DNA from: Acidobacteriota bacterium
Lineage (GTDB): Bacteria; Acidobacteriota; Terriglobia; Acidiferrales; UBA7541
Length of the DNA stretch: 33,488 nt
NCBI GenBank assembly: GCA_018268785.1
Contig: JAFDVY010000030.1
Location: 1 to 33,488 of the forward strand
Direction of reading: 5' to 3'
Shown here: positions 1 through 7,295 of the stretch, piece after piece
Position numbering within the stretch: position 1 is the first letter of the stretch
How the letters are laid out: every line of letters starts with the position of its first letter
Position numbers and translations under genes: made by a program
The notes under the pieces: generated by a model
Database searches by the model: none
Told to the model about the DNA's origin: nothing
The model's input: only the letters and a program-made list of their open reading frames with translations

Positions 1-1206
1 CAAGTCGTAAGTCCAAAGTTCAAATAGAGCTACGCTATCTTCTTGAATTGCGAACAGGCAGTAATAGCGACCCACGGAGGAATCCGCAGTACAAGCTCTC
101 TCACCAAAAGCAACAGGGAAAGCACCGATCTTGCTACCATCCACAGGATTGAAAGCTCCTCCATAGGAATAGAGACGTCCATTGCCTTTGTCATATTGAA
201 TAAAACGCACAGGGCCAACCTGGCCTCCGTTGTAGCTCGCGAGCGACGCGCCCGCAGACGTTACATCGATTGTGGCCACTCCACCTTGGTCAACAGTTAG
301 ACTTTGACTGCCATAAATCTTGGAGTCGTCGTTGGCCCACTGGATCCAATCTATGAGGGCCCCAGTCACCTGATTAGTCCTCTGAACCGCATCATCGTAG
401 ATGTAAACTCCATTGCCTGCTTCACCGTTGACTGGCTCGGGGATTACGGCCAAGGTATGCGGACTCACCCGAGCTGCCTGTATATCAGTTACTCTTTGCA
501 GGCTACCCTGAAGGTCGAGAGGCAATGGAAACGAAATATCTTTTGTGAGCCCGGGCAGCAGGAAACGCTGCACTGTGTGGTCACCATCCAAACCAACCCA
601 CAAGTAAGAGGAATCGGAAGATACTGCCAAGCGATCTGGATTGTTTCCAGCCGGAATAGGAGCACCGATACTCGCGGTAATCGGATCAATTGGGATGACT
701 GTGTTCGGTGCAACAGTGTCGGTGGGAGGCAGGGAAACATAGAGCTTTCCGTGTACCGAGTCCCAAACGACGTCTTGGACGTCAGCCAAACCGGGAACTT
801 GTCGCATCCAAGTTGTCGGTATGGGCTGCGCGGAAATCGTAAATATTTTCCCGCTAGAAGTCCCACCTCCGGGGTTCGGGTTAGCCACTGTGATGCTGGC
901 GGTTCCAATGGACGCCACATCGCTCCCAGGAATAACTGCAGACATCTCGTTCGAGCTTATCCAGGTGGAGCTCAACGATGAGTCGTTCCACTTTACAACT
1001 GCACCATTTTGAAAATTCGAGCCGAAAAGTGAAAGATTCACCGACTGGCTGCCCACAGTCGCGCTTGAAGGGGCAATGGAAGACAAAACGGGGATTATTT
1101 GTGGATTTCCGCCGCCACCACCGCCTGTAGTTGTGGCTCCGCCGCCGCATCCGCCAAGAATGAATGTTGATAGTATGCCGAGAAGAAAGAAGCCACGAAG
1201 CGTCAT
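1..1206 (-). CDS. IPT/TIG-domain lipoprotein with beta-propeller-like repeats (partial)
   Basis: The frame is open for 402 codons from an ATG at 1206 to the left edge, with no stop. The N-terminus is a lipoprotein signal: MTLRGFF, a hydrophobic stretch, then lipobox LGGC with the lipidated Cys at about residue 20. A Gly/Thr-rich linker follows (about 20-33). Residues about 38-125 look like an IPT/TIG Ig-like fold (IAPSSATVGSQSVNLSL, then GSNFQNGAVVKWN). From about 130 there are repeats of the YVTN/NHL propeller kind (DVVWDSVHGKLYVSL; RLAVSSDSSYLWVGLDGD). It is probably an outer-surface or periplasmic binding protein; no substrate can be named. No clear Shine-Dalgarno site precedes the ATG. 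By eye its bases lack the C-over-G bias of the next 15 kb, so it may have a different history. The domain calls are pattern-based. Confidence 0.75.
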   Translation of the reverse strand, partial: MTLRGFFLLGILSTFILGGCGGGATTTGGGGGGNPQIIPVLSSIAPSSATVGSQSVNLSLFGSNFQNGAVVKWNDSSLSSTWISSNEMSAVIPGSDVASIGTASITVANPNPGGGTSSGKIFTISAQPIPTTWMRQVPGLADVQDVVWDSVHGKLYVSLPPTDTVAPNTVIPIDPITASIGAPIPAGNNPDRLAVSSDSSYLWVGLDGDHTVQRFLLPGLTKDISFPLPLDLQGSLQRVTDIQAARVSPHTLAVIPEPVNGEAGNGVYIYDDAVQRTNQVTGALIDWIQWANDDSKIYGSQSLTVDQGGVATIDVTSAGASLASYNGGQVGPVRFIQYDKGNGRLYSYGGAFNPVDGSKIGAFPVAFGERACTADSSVGRYYCLFAIQEDSVALFELWTYDL

Positions 1207-1292
1207 AGGTTTGCCGTCATCATTCAAAATGAACGCCCAGCGGGTTTATACGAACCCATAAACTCTACCCGGGTTATTTCGGAATTTATAAC

Positions 1293-1348
1293 AACGCTAG
1301 GTATATATCATACTGGCATTTCCGGGCATAACAAATGCTTCTAGCGTT
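1293..1348. repeat. nested inverted repeat in spacer
   Basis: An 8-base arm AACGCTAG (1293-1300) is matched by CTAGCGTT (1341-1348). Inside lies a second 6-base pair, GCATTT (1316-1321) with AAATGC (1333-1338). It sits between the SDR stop and the lipoprotein start, both on the minus strand. It could be a rho-independent-like end of the mtn operon without a T-run, or an operator for the lipoprotein gene. Confidence 0.4.
1307..1334 (-). promoter_or_regulatory. candidate sigma-70 promoter for the lipoprotein gene
   Basis: On the minus strand TTGTTA (1334-1329) is followed after 16 bases by TATGAT (1312-1307), about 100 bases before the lipoprotein ATG. It lies inside the nested inverted repeat. 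The match is reasonable but not strong. Confidence 0.35.
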
Positions 1349-1358
1349 AGGGTCGGAA

Positions 1359-2255
1359 TTAGGCGCTTGCGGAAGAACTGCTCACTAGTTTGGTGATTTC
1401 CGCTAAGCCAAACGCGCGCAAAAGCTGCGCTTGCACCTGGTCCGTCAGTTTGTTGATTTCTACAACGCCCAGTCCGCCCGTGGCGATTCGATACCGTAGC
1501 TGACGCTTTCCGAATGGTGTGCGCGCAATTTCCAGCGCGAGATCGGCAACTTCCTGCGGATCCGCCGCGGCATTTGCCACTGCGTCCCTGAGTTTGCCAG
1601 GCACCGCTTTCATCGAGCCGTACGAAGCGAGTCGCGATTGATCGTCCCCGCCGTCAATCTTTCCGAAAATGTCCGTCTTGTAGGCGCCCGGCTCGATACT
1701 CAAGCAATCAATTCCGCTCTCCGCCAGTTCGTAGCGATACGTTTCTGTGATCGCTTCCAGCGCGAACTTCGAAGCGCAATATATGCCGAAGGAAGGGAAG
1801 ATCACGCGCCCGGCTCCGCTGCTGATCTGCATCACGAGTCCGCTCTTCTGCCTGTGCATCTGCGGCAGCACGGCGCGCATCACGCGCTGCACGCCAAAAA
1901 CGTTCGTATCGAAAATCTTCTTCGCCTGATCGATCGTGATCGCTTCCATGAGGTCCACGTAAGCGAATCCGGCGTTGTTGATCACCACGTCCAGCCGTCC
2001 GGCTTGGTTCACCACTTTCGTCACACATTCATTCACCGACGGTTCGTCGGTCACTTCCATCTCTTTCACGTGAATATCGAGCGAATTCTGGATAGCAAAA
2101 GCGCGCAGATTCTCAGCCGATTTGGCGTTCTTGCCGGAAACGCCGCGCATCGTCGCAAAGACGGAATATCCGTTTCGCCCAAATGTCTCCACGAATAATT
2201 TTCCGAAGCCGCTGCTGGTGCCCGTAATCAAAACCACCGGTTTTTGCGCGCCCAT
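1359..2255 (-). CDS. short-chain dehydrogenase/reductase (SDR)
   Basis: A 298-residue classical SDR, an NAD(P)-dependent oxidoreductase of unknown substrate. The cofactor motif TGTSSGFG is at residues 11-18, NNAG at 93-96, the catalytic Ser at 145-146, and the YxxxK pair is Tyr159/Lys163 (YCASK). The extended C-terminus after about 200 resembles the retinol/steroid-dehydrogenase-like SDRs common in Acidobacteriota. The ATG has a good GAGGAG site 8 bases upstream. It starts 21 bases after the mtnC stop and is last in the mtn operon, so it is probably co-transcribed. A role in methionine salvage is not known for this family; clearing a reactive carbonyl by-product is only a guess. Confidence 0.85.
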   Translation of the reverse strand: MGAQKPVVLITGTSSGFGKLFVETFGRNGYSVFATMRGVSGKNAKSAENLRAFAIQNSLDIHVKEMEVTDEPSVNECVTKVVNQAGRLDVVINNAGFAYVDLMEAITIDQAKKIFDTNVFGVQRVMRAVLPQMHRQKSGLVMQISSGAGRVIFPSFGIYCASKFALEAITETYRYELAESGIDCLSIEPGAYKTDIFGKIDGGDDQSRLASYGSMKAVPGKLRDAVANAAADPQEVADLALEIARTPFGKRQLRYRIATGGLGVVEINKLTDQVQAQLLRAFGLAEITKLVSSSSASA

Positions 2256-2276
2256 AAAATTTGCTCCTCTTCCTGG

Positions 2277-3020
2277 CTACAAACCTTCAAAGCTTTCGAT
2301 GGTTGCGTGATTGATGTCGTTAGACGCTGCAGCGCCCGGTCGGATCATGAGCGTCGTCTCCATGCCCGCCCGGCGCGCCGCATCCAGCTCTGCCGCCACA
2401 TCCGAAACAAAAAGCACCCAGCCAGGCGCCATTCCTAGCGCTTCCCCAATCTTTGCGAAACTCGTGGCCTCGCGCTTCGGCCCTGTCGTCGTATCGAAAT
2501 AAGCATCAATATATTTCGTCAGATCTCCCGCCACGGAATGTCCAAACAGCAGCTTCTGCGCCTGCACGCTGCCGGAAGAAAAAATCGCGATTTTCTTGCC
2601 TTCATCGCTCCAGCGCGCGAAAGCCTTCGGCACATCTTCATAAATGTGCCCTTTCAGCTCGCCGCTGCGAAATCCTTCTTCCCAAATCATTCCTTGCAGC
2701 GCCTTGAGCGCGGTTACTTTGCGGTCCTCGGAAATCAATTGCCGCACATAATTCGCAGCCGATACAATTTCTTCGCTGACTGTTCCCTGCATCCACACGC
2801 CAATTTGAGGGTCCTTGGCCGCATCATGCGCTTGCTCCGCTCGAAGTTCAGTTACCAGACGTTGGACTTCCGGAATGGCCGAATGTCGGCGCAAATATGT
2901 TTCCACATGCGCGGTGGCGAAAGGGAACAGAGTCTTGTAAACAAAATCGACTGAGGTCGTCGTCCCTTCGATGTCCAGCAGCAGCCACTTGAAAGATGGA
3001 TTTTTGGGAAAAGACTGCAA
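2277..3020 (-). CDS. mtnC: enolase-phosphatase E1 (methionine salvage)
   Basis: MtnC is a HAD-fold enzyme. It enolises 2,3-diketo-5-methylthiopentyl-1-phosphate and removes the phosphate, giving the acireductone used by MtnD. The 247 residues match the usual bacterial length. The HAD motif I variant DIEGTTTS is at residues 16-23 (nucleophile Asp16), the Ser motif is IFSSGSVQAQ in mid-protein, and motif IV is FVSDVAAELDAA near the C-terminus. The most likely start is TTG at 3020, only 2 bases after the mtnD stop, with no obvious ribosome site of its own, so translation is probably coupled to mtnD. An in-frame CTG just upstream cannot be excluded. Its place directly after mtnB and mtnD makes the assignment firm. 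Confidence 0.92.
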   Translation of the reverse strand: MQSFPKNPSFKWLLLDIEGTTTSVDFVYKTLFPFATAHVETYLRRHSAIPEVQRLVTELRAEQAHDAAKDPQIGVWMQGTVSEEIVSAANYVRQLISEDRKVTALKALQGMIWEEGFRSGELKGHIYEDVPKAFARWSDEGKKIAIFSSGSVQAQKLLFGHSVAGDLTKYIDAYFDTTTGPKREATSFAKIGEALGMAPGWVLFVSDVAAELDAARRAGMETTLMIRPGAAASNDINHATIESFEGL

Positions 3021-3022
3021 GT

Positions 3023-3589
3023 TCAGCCCAAGTCCGCGCGATTCGGAAAATACTGGGGTCCAAAGCAGACGGGCTCATAGCCGCGGTCCACGCCGCTTTC
3101 GGTGTAATGCGGTGTCCAGCCGCTCGCATCCTGGAACAAACGGATCGCGCGAATCCGGCGCTCTTCGCACAAATCGAACCAGTGCCACGTTCCGCGCGGC
3201 ACGCGCAGCAAATCTCCCGCTTCGACCGTGATCGAAACCACTTTTCCTTCGCGCGGATGAACATGAAAAATTCCGCGCCCCTCGATGATGAACCGAACTT
3301 CATCTTCATCGTGCCAGTGCTCGCTGTTGAAGCGGTTCAGCATGGCATCAAGCCCGGGCGTTTGCGAGCTCACGTCAATCACGTCCGCCGTTACGTAACC
3401 GCCCTGCGCTTTCAATCGATCAATCTCCGGAGCATACGCCGCCAAAATCTCTGCCGCACTCGCACCCGCCGGAACTTCATGTGCCGGCTTCCAGCGTTCG
3501 TAGTCAATCCCCATCGTCGCGAGATGCGCATGCACTTCCGCAAATTCGCTCAGCGTCTTGTTTTCGTCGGGAATTCTCAGCGTTGCCAT
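3023..3589 (-). CDS. mtnD: acireductone dioxygenase
   Basis: MtnD is a cupin metalloenzyme. With Fe2+ it oxidises the acireductone to 2-keto-4-methylthiobutyrate and formate, the last step before transamination to methionine; a Ni2+ form makes an off-pathway product. The protein has 188 residues. The metal set is visible as HWHDEDE (His91, His93, Glu97) plus His136 in GTWHWFD, the spacing expected for ARD. The ATG at 3589 was chosen over a longer upstream reading frame because it has an AGGA site, gives the family start MATLRIP, and lies 17 bases after the mtnB stop; the longer frame would overlap mtnB. The order mtnB-mtnD-mtnC follows the middle of the pathway. Confidence 0.95.
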   Translation of the reverse strand: MATLRIPDENKTLSEFAEVHAHLATMGIDYERWKPAHEVPAGASAAEILAAYAPEIDRLKAQGGYVTADVIDVSSQTPGLDAMLNRFNSEHWHDEDEVRFIIEGRGIFHVHPREGKVVSITVEAGDLLRVPRGTWHWFDLCEERRIRAIRLFQDASGWTPHYTESGVDRGYEPVCFGPQYFPNRADLG

Positions 3590-3606
3590 GAATTGCTTCC
3601 TGCCGC

Positions 3607-4248
3607 TCAGCTCGCGTGTTCTGCTAATTCTTTTCTTCCCACCACTTCCAGCAAAAACTCGAAGATCTCCACGTGCCGGCGCGCTTGCGCCACATCTTCT
3701 CCCCAAGTATATAACCCATGCGAGCGCAGCAGGAATCCATGAGGCCGCGGGTCCTGCTTCAGCAACGCCTCGACCTCTTTCGCCAGCGCCGGAATGTCCT
3801 GCGAATTTTCAAAGACCGGTATCCACTCCTGATGCTCGTGCGTTTTCACGCCTTCGAAGCCCTTCAGCATTTCGTACCCGGAAATCGCCATGCTTTTGCG
3901 CTTCGCGTGACGGTCCGAAAGAATCGTGCTCCACACGGAATGAGTGTGCAACACGCATCCCGCTTTTCGCGAGCGCACCACCGCAACGTGCAGCAGAGAT
4001 TCCGCCGAAGGGCGACCGTCTCCGCTCAAAATATTTGCGTGGTCGTCAATCTGCAGGAAATGCTTCTTGCCGAGGAATGCCTTGTCCACGCCGGATGATG
4101 TCATGAGCAACCGCATCGGCGCTTCTCTCAGTACCGCGCTGTAGTTTCCGCTCGTGCCCAGCGCCCATCCGCGGGCTTGAAACGCGCGGCCTGTTTCCGC
4201 CAGTTCCGCCGCCAGTTTTTGCGCATCGACTTTTTTTCGTTTACTCAC
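3607..4248 (-). CDS. mtnB: methylthioribulose-1-phosphate dehydratase
   Basis: MtnB is a class II aldolase-like Zn enzyme that dehydrates 5-methylthioribulose-1-phosphate to 2,3-diketo-5-methylthiopentyl-1-phosphate. It has 213 residues, as usual for the family. Zn ligands appear as HTH (His101, His103) and RSHG (His177); Glu83 in SAES is the likely catalytic acid/base. GTSGNYS near residue 31 is the family phosphate-binding region. The start is GTG at 4248 with a GGAG site 8 bases upstream. The upstream enzymes MtnA and MtnK or MtnN are not in this window and must lie elsewhere. The 55-base gap to the methyltransferase gene suggests a common transcript. Confidence 0.94.
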   Translation of the reverse strand: MSKRKKVDAQKLAAELAETGRAFQARGWALGTSGNYSAVLREAPMRLLMTSSGVDKAFLGKKHFLQIDDHANILSGDGRPSAESLLHVAVVRSRKAGCVLHTHSVWSTILSDRHAKRKSMAISGYEMLKGFEGVKTHEHQEWIPVFENSQDIPALAKEVEALLKQDPRPHGFLLRSHGLYTWGEDVAQARRHVEIFEFLLEVVGRKELAEHAS

Positions 4249-4303
4249 GCAATCGGCTCCAACATCAGAAGCCGATTATCGCACGCTCGCGCAATTTTCT
4301 CTG

Positions 4304-5365
4304 TTAGTTCGCTTTTATTGCCTCGATTACGGACAACGGCGACTTTGTTTGCACAATACGTGTCACACGGAATCCCGCTCCCGCAAACAGAGCGCGATAT
4401 TCTTCTTCTGTCCGTTCTTTTCCGCCGGGCAGCAGCAGCATTTCCAAGTCAATCCACTTGCCGAGACTCGGTGCATTTCCCGCGGTAATCACACCCTCAA
4501 AGAGAATCACTCGGGCGTTTGCGGGAGACGCCTTATGAATGTTTTTCAGAATCGTCGTGGCCTTCGCATCATCCCAATCGTGAATGATGTGCTTCATCAC
4601 ATAAGCATCGCCTGAAGGCACTTCCTTGAAGAAATCGCCACTGCAGGTAGTGCAACGCGCAGTCAGTCCCAGAGCTTCGATCTTGGGCTTCGCCCCGTTC
4701 ACTACATGCTCCAGGTCGAAAAGTTTTCCCTGAATCTCCGGGTACTTCACCAGAATCTCCGTCAGCACTTTTCCGTGCCCGCCTGCGATGTCCACAAGCG
4801 TCTTTCCATTCAGATAGCTAAAGTCGTATGCCTCCAACGCCGCCGGAATGACCACTCCGCTGAAATCCGTCATTGCATCGTTGAAGATTTCGCCGGTCAC
4901 TTTGTCCTTTTCGAAATATTCGAAACAGGAAACGTTGTAGACCTTCTCTACCACTGTCTCTCCGGTTTTTAGCGAGTGCATCATTTCCGGAAAAAGATCG
5001 AAATGCATTCGCGTCGCCATCCAGCTCACCATGCTCCGCATCGACCCTTTGGTCCCACGGCACAGCAACTCCGCCGCCGGAGTGAGCCCAAACGTACGCG
5101 GCGCGAGTTCTTCAAAAATTCCCGCGGACGCGAGCGCTCGCAGCACCCGATACAGCGGATCTTCCTTCACGCCCGTTTCCGCCGCCAAATCCGTCACGCT
5201 TTTTGCGCCGTTCCTCAGCCTGTCAGCAATTTCCAGCTCAACCACGCATCCCAGCGCGGCGGTCGCCATGAAACCCAGCGCCATCTGGAACAATTGCTCC
5301 ACCGGCTGCGGCTTCTTTGCTTCCTGATTTGCTTGTCCCTGCTGTGCTATAGGCGCAGAACTCAT
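4304..5365 (-). CDS. SAM-dependent O-methyltransferase (family 2, COMT-like)
   Basis: A 353-residue methyltransferase of the plant-COMT/bacterial O-methyltransferase-2 type. Residues about 20-105 form the winged-helix dimerisation domain (VTDLAAETGVKEDPLYRVLRALAS would be its helix-turn-helix). SAM motif I is VDIAGGHG at 191-198. HDW at 252-254 carries the probable catalytic base His252. The ATG has a strong AGGAGG site 4 bases away. It is first in the run leading into mtnB, mtnD, mtnC and the SDR. The acceptor substrate cannot be read from sequence. A link to salvage is plausible only in a general way, since methylthioadenosine comes from SAM metabolism but not from SAM methyltransferases themselves. 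Confidence 0.85.
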   Translation of the reverse strand: MSSAPIAQQGQANQEAKKPQPVEQLFQMALGFMATAALGCVVELEIADRLRNGAKSVTDLAAETGVKEDPLYRVLRALASAGIFEELAPRTFGLTPAAELLCRGTKGSMRSMVSWMATRMHFDLFPEMMHSLKTGETVVEKVYNVSCFEYFEKDKVTGEIFNDAMTDFSGVVIPAALEAYDFSYLNGKTLVDIAGGHGKVLTEILVKYPEIQGKLFDLEHVVNGAKPKIEALGLTARCTTCSGDFFKEVPSGDAYVMKHIIHDWDDAKATTILKNIHKASPANARVILFEGVITAGNAPSLGKWIDLEMLLLPGGKERTEEEYRALFAGAGFRVTRIVQTKSPLSVIEAIKAN

Positions 5366-5488
5366 GCTTCCTCCTGTGGGAAGATATCGGCTTCAACTTC
5401 TGACGCGGGGGTTCCGTCGAACTGGCTTGCCTAACCAGTGAGAACAACACCGTCAGCCTACCCCAAAATCGCGCTCATCCCAAAAATA

Positions 5489-5521
5489 AAAAATGGCCGG
5501 ACAATCTGTCCGGCCATTTTT
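5489..5521. terminator. strong bidirectional rho-independent terminator
   Basis: TGGCCGGACA (5494-5503) pairs exactly with TGTCCGGCCA (5507-5516) around a 3-base loop. Five A on one side pair with five T on the other, giving a 15-bp stem with a T-run on either strand. It lies 40 bases after the stop of the minus-strand DUF4136-like gene and before the methyltransferase gene, so it insulates the two units. Confidence 0.9.
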
Positions 5522-5561
5522 CAGTCTAGACTTCGACATCTTCTGCGCGGAACTCGCGCTC

Positions 5562-6236
5562 TCAGTTCTGCGGCTTCAATTCCTTCAACATCTTTTTCAC
5601 CCCGCCGTTGATGTGCTCCTGGTCCAGGCTGTTCCAATCCAGCAGTTTTTCATAGACCGAGCGAAAAGCCATTCTATCGTCGCCGCGCCGCACCAGGTCA
5701 AACACGATCGTCCCTTGGCGATATCGGACGGTCCGCACCGCGTAGCCGGTCGGGCCCCAGTATCCCCACGATTGCCAGCACCCGTAATAACCGCAAACGA
5801 GTACGGGCTGATCTATTGGCACTGCAACGCGTTCACGCCGGCTCTGCACTCCCACCTGATAATCCACCAAAAAGTCCGCTGCCGCCGGATCGGTCACTTG
5901 GGTCAATCCCTTCGACGCTAGCGTCTGTTCAATCGCAATTCGCGTCCGCACATGCACCATATCTTTTTGTGGATCTGCATACGCGGGGAATTGGCGCTGC
6001 CCCGAAGTCCCGTTGCGCTGCGGAATCACATCCCGCGAAATCACTCTGCGGCCGCCCTCATTCCGCATCTCTTGCGGTGCAGGACGCCATGCCCACGTCA
6101 TCCCGCGTTGAATTCGCACACTCGGATCGCGATCCACGGTGACGCGGTCATCGCATCCGGCAAGCACTGCGAGGCAGGCCAGCGCGAATGCTCCCACAAA
6201 CTCGGTGCGAACTGCTCGAAAACCCATCGGTTTCAT
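5562..6236 (-). CDS. DUF4136-like lipoprotein
   Basis: A predicted 224-residue lipoprotein. The signal peptide ends in lipobox LAGC with Cys28. The body has the DUF4136 pattern: a YADP-like segment, then IEQTLASKGLTQV, AADFLVDYQVG, a Gly/Tyr/Trp-rich stretch (YYGCWQSWGYWGPTGY), GTIVFDLV and a C-terminal helix. DUF4136 proteins are exported and their function is unknown. The ATG at 6236 (MKPMGF) was preferred over longer in-frame starts because it has an AGAGG site 6 bases upstream and puts the signal peptide at the N-terminus. It is divergent from the ABC ATPase gene with a 180-base spacer, and a strong terminator follows its stop. Confidence 0.82.
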   Translation of the reverse strand: MKPMGFRAVRTEFVGAFALACLAVLAGCDDRVTVDRDPSVRIQRGMTWAWRPAPQEMRNEGGRRVISRDVIPQRNGTSGQRQFPAYADPQKDMVHVRTRIAIEQTLASKGLTQVTDPAAADFLVDYQVGVQSRRERVAVPIDQPVLVCGYYGCWQSWGYWGPTGYAVRTVRYRQGTIVFDLVRRGDDRMAFRSVYEKLLDWNSLDQEHINGGVKKMLKELKPQN

Positions 6237-6416
6237 AGCGAACCTCTCCATTCCTATAAACACCGCCTCCGCCAAATAGTTTTGATGCCTTTTCCCCTCG
6301 CTGGGGCGGCTCAGGCAGTACAATACGCCCGCCGTGAGTCATCCCAATATGGCCCGATTTCTCTCCTTTCGGGGAACTCTTTGGGACTGTCATTCGTATT
6401 CATTCGGGAGCCCTCG

Positions 6417-7289
6417 ATGGAATTGAAAATTCAAGGTCTGTCCAAGACCTATGCCAACGGCGTCAAGGCTCTGGACAATGTTTCGCTCACCATCCCGCGC
6501 GGCATGTATGGATTGCTTGGCCCCAACGGTGCAGGCAAATCCACCCTGATGCGCACACTCGCCACTCTGCAGGAGCCGGATAACGGCGCTGCAGCGCTCG
6601 GCGACCTGGATATTCTTAAACAAAAGGAAGAGCTGCGCCGCCGCCTCGGTTACCTGCCGCAGGATTTCGGCGTATATCCGCGAATTTCTGCGGAAGACAT
6701 GCTGAATCACATTGCGGTTCTCAAAGGCGTGACAAACGCTCGAGAGCGCAAGGACCTTGTTCGCGGCATGCTTGTCCGTTGCAATCTCGAAGATGTTCGC
6801 AAAAAAGCCCTCTCTGGTTTTTCCGGTGGCATGCGCCAGAGATTCGGCATTGCGCAGGCCTTGCTTGGCAATCCACAGCTTTTGATTGTGGATGAGCCCA
6901 CCGCCGGTCTTGATCCCGGCGAGCGCAACCGCTTCTACAATTTGCTTTCTGAAATCGGCGAAGGCGTTATCGTGATTCTCTCCACTCACATCGTGGAAGA
7001 CGTGATGGACCTTTGCACCAACATGGCCATCATCCATAAAGGAAAAGTTCTCTACGAAGGTCGGCCTGACGCCGCCATTGCACAACTTTCCGGCAAGGTC
7101 TGGCAGCGCTCTATCGAAAAATCCGAACTCCCCGCCTACGAACAGAAATACCGCATCATCTCGAACCGGCTTGTAAGCGGGCGTCCTTCGCTTCATGTTT
7201 ACAGCGAACAGCCTCTCGATTCCGGCTTTTCTTCGAACTCACCGGACCTGGAAGATGTGTTCTTCAGCAAAATCCAGGGCTGGAGCTGA
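6417..7289 (+). CDS. ABC transporter ATP-binding protein
   Basis: A 290-residue ABC ATPase. Walker A GPNGAGKS is at 35-42, the Q-loop is PQDFG at about 81, the signature FSGGM is at 135-139, Walker B LLIVDE at 155-160, and the switch His is His191 (STHIVED). The segment from about 225 on is typical of the CcmA/multidrug-type ATPases that drive ABC-2 permeases. ATG at 6417 has GGGAG 6 bases upstream; the longer upstream frame has no support. The next gene begins 6 bases after its stop, so the two surely form one transporter. The substrate is unknown; the aminopeptidase fused to the permease points to peptide-related export or processing. Confidence 0.93.
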   Translation: MELKIQGLSKTYANGVKALDNVSLTIPRGMYGLLGPNGAGKSTLMRTLATLQEPDNGAAALGDLDILKQKEELRRRLGYLPQDFGVYPRISAEDMLNHIAVLKGVTNARERKDLVRGMLVRCNLEDVRKKALSGFSGGMRQRFGIAQALLGNPQLLIVDEPTAGLDPGERNRFYNLLSEIGEGVIVILSTHIVEDVMDLCTNMAIIHKGKVLYEGRPDAAIAQLSGKVWQRSIEKSELPAYEQKYRIISNRLVSGRPSLHVYSEQPLDSGFSSNSPDLEDVFFSKIQGWS

Positions 7290-7295
7290 CCGGTC

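Noticed and set aside
5952..6416. N-terminal extension of the ABC ATPase
   Set aside because: It overlaps the divergent DUF4136-like gene and precedes the well-supported ATG at 6417.
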